64,000 nt of DNA, from positions 372,001 to 436,000 of the forward strand of contig CAJQUW010012890.1 in NCBI GenBank assembly GCA_907163375.1, given 5' to 3'. Source of the DNA: Prostheceraeus crozeri (taxonomy: Eukaryota > Platyhelminthes > Polycladida > Euryleptidae). The translations under genes and the position numbers were made by a program. The notes below the pieces were generated by a model, which saw nothing but the letters and a program-made list of their open reading frames with translations, made no database searches and was not told where the DNA came from. Shown here in pieces: positions 57,291-64,000 of the stretch. The number at the start of each line of letters is the position of its first letter. The first letter of the stretch is position 1.

Positions 57291-59419
57291 ATAACCAATG
57301 AATAACTTGCATATGTGACTGATTCTAACCCAATGATTCAGCCGTTGACGAGAGTATCTAAGTGAAATACGTACGTTTTGTGCCACTATTGGTTATTGCA
57401 TGAAGCATTACTTCCTTTCTATAGGTGTTATTGTCAATTTCTATGGACAGTAATGATCTGCAGCATATGTTCATCGGAACATCACACTTCATTTGATTCT
57501 AGGATGAATAGACAAGATTAATGATGTGGAGGTGTTATCATATGAAACCTCATTTAGTATCAGACTTTCTGGTGAATAAGTTGTAGACGAACATATTGAG
57601 GTAGAAAGCGAATCACTATGCTGAGGTCAACTTTATAGTCAGTGATGAATTCCAATCATGTTTACTTATTTGATTCTTCCTTGTAAAAAGGAAATGCAAA
57701 TATTCGGTTCAAAAATTTGTATAAATAAATGAATAAGACGTTGGTATTTAGAGATTTCATCTTAAACAAACAGATGCAACTTAGCATTCCATCATATGAA
57801 GTAAATGACATGCAGAATCATTAATAAGGGGTTTTAATTCTGCAACAGATGCCAAAACTATGCAAGTCAGTTATGCAAATTATCGCCTGAAAAATATGTC
57901 TCTTGCAGCGATAGAGAACATGAAAATTCTTTTGTAGAATGACATGACATATTTAGCAGTTTTAATGAATACAGTTGGTTTGACAAAGGAAACGGCTCAC
58001 GGAAAATACCATCTTCAATGAGACCGTTGGAAAGGATAGCCCAAGGCGAAGTTGCCATACTTCACAGGGTACACGGTGAGAAATGTGACATCACAGAGGA
58101 ATTTTGGAGAGAGCCTGAGATCGATTGATGACCGGTTGATGTCTAGACGTGTCGACTCAAAAAAGTATGTGCACACAGCGAACATTTTTACATCAAAAGA
58201 ATCAGTTTTTTGAGGAGATTACGTTCCCGTGGTCCAAAAATTATTTGAGCACTTTTGAAAAAAGTCAAAATTTGCCAATTGATATACTACCGAGATGCAT
58301 GGGATCGTGTCGGTCTGATTTAGACTGAACATAATGTAGCAAGTTCTTTCCAGTCAGAATGTGGCAAAAAGTGATGCCAATTGATATCGTTGAAAGTGTC
58401 TCTATCGGTTAAATTTTACTTACTAAAGATTTCAACGGTTTCACAGCATTTTATTGCATAGAAAGTTCTAGGACAGTCACTCTGCAATTGTGTAATTCAT
58501 ATTCAATAATAGTGATGTTGATGTTTCGGGTATTTTTTTCCAGAGAATTGTAGCTTGCAAATTAAGTAAGTGATTCAGTAAATGAACCCTTTTTTGACAG
58601 TCTTAGTGGTAGGGGATTGGATATGTCTAAGCACCATGTGTTTTTGACGAATTTTGATCACATTATTCACAACTTTCTATGACAGCTATTAATATGCACA
58701 GCTTTCTAGATTTCTTCAACTGAGTTGAACGGCTGCATTACTGAGATTCAGTTGAAAATTCGAAAAATAACTGAACTAGGAAAAGATATTGAACTACCAG
58801 AATGATTTTCCTTGTCTTCATGTGAATGATGGATTACGCCCAGATGATCAATAATGTACAAGAAAAGTTGATTTTATAACAAGAATGTTCATCGCTACCA
58901 CATTTGCCACACATCTAATTCATCCTTTATTTGAAAGATTCTATGTCACGAATTTCACCAGAAAAATATTCTATTTACTTTTGCTACTTGAGGGAAATTA
59001 TTAAGAATCTAATGTAATATGTCAATCTATGCATGTCAACAATTCATGTGTTCAGCTTTCTATGTCACTAATATCTGTGTCCTGAGAAATGAGGGAATCA
59101 CTTCCATATGTCTCTGTCTGTGCATGGAATGTAGAAATCCAATCTCTATATTTGACCTGGAAAGCAAATTATACCTGCTATAATTATACACAGTATTTAC
59201 GGAGGGAGAATGATCTCTGACAGTTATGACTAATCTTGCCCTGCTTCAGTAAAGAGATTTTTGAATTTTAAAAAATTCAGTAAAGAGATTGAATAGGTTT
59301 GAATTAAAATATTGCATTTAGACATATTAATCACAGTCGTTGATGATCATAGCACGTCTACAAATCAAATCCTCCGCACAACCCGATCAGGCACTTCATA
59401 GCATTCAAACTCGCTCGAT
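57291..59419. other. Unassigned
   Basis: More than 2 kb without a recognised gene or element. One ATTTCTATG lies at about 57438, in TTATTGTCAATTTCTATG, a context shared with the complement of 23955-23975. Confidence 0.4.
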
Positions 59420-59516
59420 GCATGGACTCCTAGATATATGACATCCATCTAGATATAGAAGTCCATGGCTAGATGTCAATGTAATGGGGTATTCAGGTAT
59501 CTAACTCGTGGAATGC
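59420..59516. repeat. Repeat sharing two words with 62695-62926
   Basis: GCATGGACTCCTAGAT (59420-59435) and TATCTAACTCGTGGAATGC (59498-59516) recur at 62911-62926 and, inverted, at 62695 onward. This suggests rearranged copies of one element. Confidence 0.5.
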
Positions 59517-60366
59517 TGCAAAGAAGCACTGGCTACCAGAACGCAGCTATTCCACCAGCACTTCGTTAAGAAGGCGAGCCGGCTTCCTCTCACGCTGTAG
59601 AATTGACATGAGGAAGATCCTGTGACATCACCACATGGACGCGTAAAATGCTGTTCCAGGATGATGAGTCAATGTGCCAAGTGCACGAGTCGACCGTCTA
59701 ATTCATATTCCATGTAACCAACAGCCTGAAGGCATTGCCTGGAGGGCAAATGAGTCCAAGACTGTCAATAATCACCGACTTTGTACCGGTGTAGAGGTGT
59801 GAGGATACATGATTGATGTGCAGCGGGGAGGCTTTTACATGAAGATGATCGGGACAGATGGGTTCACACAACATGTTTTACTCAGTCAATGTTCATTCCA
59901 TTAACCTTCAGCAATTATTTCTGCCACTTCAGTTCAACTATTCTTGTACGTTGAGAGAACAAGTGCATTACCGCCATAAATCACACAGAGATCAAAATAA
60001 CGGCGGCTGGAAAGATGGAATATCCAGATATCTATACAGGTGAGAGGAGAATCTCCTGTACCACACGTCAGGCTGTATACGTATACAGGAACCACAGAAT
60101 GATCATATATACGACAAATATTAGCAATACTGAATCTTACGGTCTACTGCGGATTCAAATGAAAATTTGTCGAGAATCGTCGTGTCCCCGACATTGATTT
60201 TACGATCTCGTGTTCAGGTTGCGAAAGTAATTCCAATTTTATGCCTACGAAGTTTGTGATAATAAATTATGAACAGTGGTTTGCTATCCCACCGCCCCAC
60301 CACTTTCCTTCAACTATTAACCGACCAGTTCAGCGCCACTATCTACTTATCGCTCTCCGTCTGTAC
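59517..60366. other. Unassigned
   Basis: A slightly GC-richer stretch (59520-59800) gives no convincing exon on either strand. Nothing else recognised. Confidence 0.35.
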
Positions 60367-61265
60367 TAGTGTTCGACAGGAGTACTCGTCTGCACGAAAT
60401 TGCTCGATTAAATATCTCAGTGTTCGATTACTCGTCATCAAAACTCACAAATTATCATTTCATAGAATTTGCATAATCTACCACTTTTCTGTAAGCAAAA
60501 GGGAGATTTTCTTTAATTTTTTCTTACGTCAATTGCAAGTGGGCATCGATAGATTAACACACCTAGAAAAGAGTTGAAACTCGTATTTTGCGGTGATCCA
60601 GCATACTGCGAATGGCTTCGAGTAGTGCACTTTCACACAACACTATCGCAAATCTCATTGTTTAGCGGCCCACTTGAATCTCGCCCTCAGTTTAGCACGG
60701 ATCAAGTCCGCAAGTATGCGTCTTCTATTAAAGATGTCCCAGGCAACGGTACGACATGGATAGATATATGAAGTGTGACAGTCTTATTGGAAGGAAACTC
60801 CAATTATCTCAATAAGTCAATAGTTGTAAAAGCTATAATTAGCCTAAGTACAAGCGCTTCTAAAACAGCTCGGAATAGATCTAATAATGATTTCATAATG
60901 TAATAGATACTAAATTGTAAATGTTTAAAATGGTTGGACTATCCTATACTGTATAAATGATAATTGGTCCATAAGAATAGATGTGATGAATGATAAAGAA
61001 AAACTAAATTTTAAAATAGCATTTTTTAGCTGTACGTGATTTAAAACTGTGAGTATATCTGAGAATGAACATTTGATAATATATCGTTCTAGAGCAGTCT
61101 ACTAGCATAGCATTTGATAAAAGTCTACAGTAGGCATATAAACATATAATAGTGTCGTAGAGTGTATACAACCAGTGCATCACTGTAGCAGAAATACAGT
61201 AGATAGGCATTCACGTACTACTCGAGTACTCGAATCAATCAATCACTCGAGTATGCCGAACACTA
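60367..61265. mobile_element. Non-autonomous hAT-like element, 899 bp
   Basis: Ends TAGTGTTCGACAGGAGTACTCG and, inverted, TAGTGTTCGGCATACTCGAG carry repeated ACTCG words. The flanking octamers GTCTGTAC (60359-60366) and TTCTGTAG (61266-61273) share six of eight bases. TAGTGTTCG/CAGTGTTCG ends and 8-bp duplications are characteristic of hAT elements. No transposase domain recognised inside. Confidence 0.75.
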
Positions 61266-62694
61266 TTCTGTAGTATTGTGAATGCAACCGAGGCGCGTTG
61301 ATAGTTGAGTTCTTTATTCTAGTTTGCACCATCCTCGCATGTTAACACACACAGTTGTAGAGATGGACGTTCATGGTGTTCATTGCTGGTTAATAAGACG
61401 CTTTCTTAGTCCGAATCGATGAAAATGATACGCAGAAAAAGTTGAATTTATCTTTAATGTTTCTTTGGTACTATCCTAATTCACTGTCTTCTATCACAAT
61501 AAAAATGTTCACTGATCTACAAAATCTGGAGCACTCTCGCCACAAAACAAAGCGGAAATGTCAAATATTATCAAGTGTTAGGAAATTGATTGCAATACAA
61601 ACTAAAGCCAGAAGGGTCCGGCCATTCTGCGAGTGTTCGACATTCTTTCTTTGAGCCATGTATATTCAAGTTTCGATGTATTATTGACAATATAAAGAAT
61701 GCGATAAAAGTAAGGCCCTCCGAATTACTACTCAATCTCAATAATTCTGTGTAGCTTACAGGTTTTCCCTTTTATAAGATTATTTTTTCCTATCCTTTTA
61801 ATATCTCAAGCAGTCCATGATATTTTTGTACAAATTCAGTGTTAGCATGTCTCCATGTCTATGCTCAACTGAAAGTTCTGGGTTGTATTCCAAGGTTAGT
61901 TTGAATTTTCTTAACGACAATCACTGCAAGTTTTTTTCTCTATCCCTTGATAAGGGCTAAGCCGAAAGATTGGGAATATGCAGCTTTACAGCTGTAGAAA
62001 ACTCTATATTTTATATATTCTTTATATTATTATATAAATATAAAAAATATATTTTTTATATTTATGTTCCTTTAGATAAATAAGTCCCGACCAATGGCAA
62101 CAAAAGATCAAATTCAGAGGGCAGTTTTATTGAGCAGGAGATGCTCCTACATTATGGGATCCCTCATTACTTCACTCAAAAAACTCCAACTGCTTGTCAC
62201 ATGATTTTCGTATGGACGTGGATGCAGTGAAAGTTTTTGTTTTATAATTAGGTCATCGCCGGGAATTCTTGAGGGCACAATGAATTGACTAATGAATGTA
62301 TGTACGGCACATACATGGTTCTAGAGATGCTACAACTTCAGATGTGGCTTTGTAGAAGTCTCAATCAAACTTAATTTATTAAGGGCGTTGTAGCCACGCC
62401 TGTGAAATGGATTCTCATATGCGCATTTCTAATGCAATTAATATGAAAGACAAAAAAGCAAATGAAATTTATACATTACATTAAGTGATTAAGTTTCAGT
62501 GAGATGAATATTTCTTCAATGATAGAAAGTTTAACTTATGACAGAAGAAACTGAAGATCTGAAATGATTTGAACACGGATGAATGGATGTTAGAATATTC
62601 AGATAAATCCAATAACTAGAGCTGCAGGCAAACTTTGCCATTTTGTCCGATGAAATAGTTATTTACGCAACTAGTACATGATTGCTTTTTTATG
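61266..62694. other. Unassigned; AT-only block near 62000
   Basis: No gene recognised. 61995-62065 is almost pure A/T with self-complementary TATATAAATATAAAAAATAT. A CATAGANAT-type word (ATGTCTATG) lies near 61855. Confidence 0.4.
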
Positions 62695-62770
62695 GCATTC
62701 CACGAGTTAGATATCTTAAATGCCCGAACCCGCAGGGTGAGGCCCATTTAAATCTAACGAGTTGGAATGC
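62695..62770. repeat. 76-bp palindromic repeat
   Basis: GCATTCCACGAGTTAGATAT with TTAAATG pairs with CATTTAAATCTAACGAGTTG and GAATGC. The loop (cccgaacccgcagggtgaggc) is GC-rich. The outer word recurs at 59498-59516. Confidence 0.7.
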
Positions 62771-62926
62771 TATGATGACGAATGCACATCCACTGCACGA
62801 GTTGCAGAAAGACTTTTATTTCCGACATGCTATGATGATCAAGGACAGACTGTGAGTGACATGTCTATGATTTATCAGAAGTATTTGAATAGAAATTCAG
62901 CCTTATGATTGCATGGACTCCTAGAT

Positions 62927-64000
62927 CAATAGTTAAATACCTTTTAGCAATGCATTGCTATATCACGTAAAACATATTTATTTCTCCGTAAAAGAACACA
63001 ATAGATATGAAAATGTTCTAACTTGATGCATTGATTTGAATGTGTTTGTAATTCCGATTTCTAAAACGATCTAATCTTTACCAAAATTACACGTGTGCTC
63101 TAAAGCATGATTACCCCGATGTGCAAATGTCCATGGTCCATGGTCATCATAAATTTCCAGTCTTCCCTTTAATTTTCAACTTTTCATAATTTGGGCAGGC
63201 TACATAGATTTTTAAGAACAATTTTAAAAAAGTTAATACATGGCTCGCTAGTGTCTTCATTTTCTGGTAATTGCACTCAAAATAGAAATATCTGCTTAAA
63301 AACTCTCGCCGGCGGCGGCTCGAGTTTTCGACACACATCTCAATTTCTCGTGCAATTATGCATCGTGAATGCACCATAAGCCATGTATCAACTAATATAT
63401 GAAAATATCTCTTCACAGGTCTAGTCTATACTAAAGCTGGACAAGAGCACTCATAATTGGCTTGGATTATGCTCCTTCCAGTGCATTGGAGTAAATGCTA
63501 TCTCCGGACAATAATCTGCTTTACAGGTCAAATAAGTCATATGAAATCTACGGTACATCTACGGAGACAAATAAATGTTTTTGTTAGCAGATCAACATCG
63601 CAATGACAATAGACAGACTTCATACGCTTCGCTGTTCAGCAATTGCCACAGATTTCATTTCACCTGACGGAGACATCTCCGTAATTCTCAAAACTCATCA
63701 AATTTAATTCTTCCCGATAAATCCTGTCAATCTTCCGTTGTGTGATACGGCGAAGCCGTAGAAAGATTGACAAGACGCCATTAAAGACCGCTAGGCCTCT
63801 GAGCTGCACATGATACAAAGCTGAGAACAAGTTTATTGATGTTATCAGATATCGATGGAGGGAGAAAGTTTGCCAAATGAAGACATTCCCCCTTGAGACC
63901 TCTTCAATTCTGACTTCTATCGCGTGATCATTTGCCACACTCCGCAACCCCCAAGTGAGTATTCATTTACATTTCTGTTTTAGAGAGTGACCGCAGATAA
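62927..64000. other. Unassigned to the window end
   Basis: No gene called. A minus-strand frame at 63947-63660 ends at a possible donor (GTCAG|GTGAAA at 63664) but has no recognisable domain. Confidence 0.35.

Noticed and set aside
63660..63947. Minus-strand frame ending NLMSFENYGDVSVR before a GTGAAA donor
   Set aside because: Considered as an upstream exon of the receptor gene, but it has no Ig or FN3 pattern and ends in phase 2, which does not fit the phase-1 start of the transmembrane exon.
1..64000. LTR retrotransposons or endogenous viral genes
   Set aside because: No LTR pair, gag, protease, integrase or viral structural motif was recognised.

Overview
The window is animal nuclear DNA. 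It has large introns with GT/AG borders, an AT-rich background (roughly 62% A+T by eye), tRNA-derived SINE heads, three LINE reverse-transcriptase fragments, a Penelope-like fragment, a nearly complete Harbinger transposon, hAT pieces, many terminal-inverted-repeat elements and at least eight minisatellites. This mix suggests an invertebrate, plausibly marine (echinoderm, hemichordate, lancelet or mollusc type). The sequence alone does not decide between these. No bacterial, organellar or viral gene was seen.

One host gene can be supported. Five exons on the minus strand (40213-40010, 34979-34813, 18917-18578, 11751-11585, 3644-3387) have good splice sites and matching intron phases (1, 0, 1, 0). 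Together they encode about 377 residues: a short juxtamembrane stretch, one transmembrane helix, and a long tyrosine- and proline-rich cytoplasmic tail ending in DYMV. This is the 3' half of a single-pass membrane receptor, possibly of the nephrin/echinoid type of Ig-superfamily adhesion molecule. The ectodomain exons should lie above 40213 or beyond the window; none was recognised. A poly(A) signal for the gene is at 3169-3164.

Layout. 1-1157: LINE 3' end. 1996-3305: short arrays and a tRNA-like SINE head. 3387-40213: the gene, whose introns hold a 3030-bp Harbinger (4379-7408), a TA-flanked element (7836-8854), minisatellites (10800-10990, 12581-13020, 17925-18510, 30915-31100, 34245-34790, 39840-39970), a 1.5-kb TIR element (13824-15341), a 400-bp fold-back (16629-17026), a LINE remnant with a 151-bp palindrome (20504-21540), a copy of an unnamed dispersed repeat (22700-23275), several MITEs and a tandem SINE pair. 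40784-49900: a 634-bp element with a perfect 8-bp target duplication, a SINE head, a TA-flanked element, a hAT relic, a large inverted repeat, a Penelope-like 3' end and a hAT C-terminal fragment. 50383-57290: more copies of the dispersed repeat, a 45-bp minisatellite, a LINE 3' end and a 1.7-kb array of 21-bp units. 57290-64000: mostly unrecognised, with one hAT-type non-autonomous element and a palindromic repeat.

The most unusual signal crosses feature types. The word CATAGANAT (or its complement) lies inside seven minisatellites whose unit lengths are otherwise unrelated (21, 31, 32, 33, 57, 59 and 63 bp). It also recurs singly about 25 times elsewhere, several times more than base composition predicts. 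Three of these arrays sit directly downstream of the splice donors of three consecutive exons of the gene.
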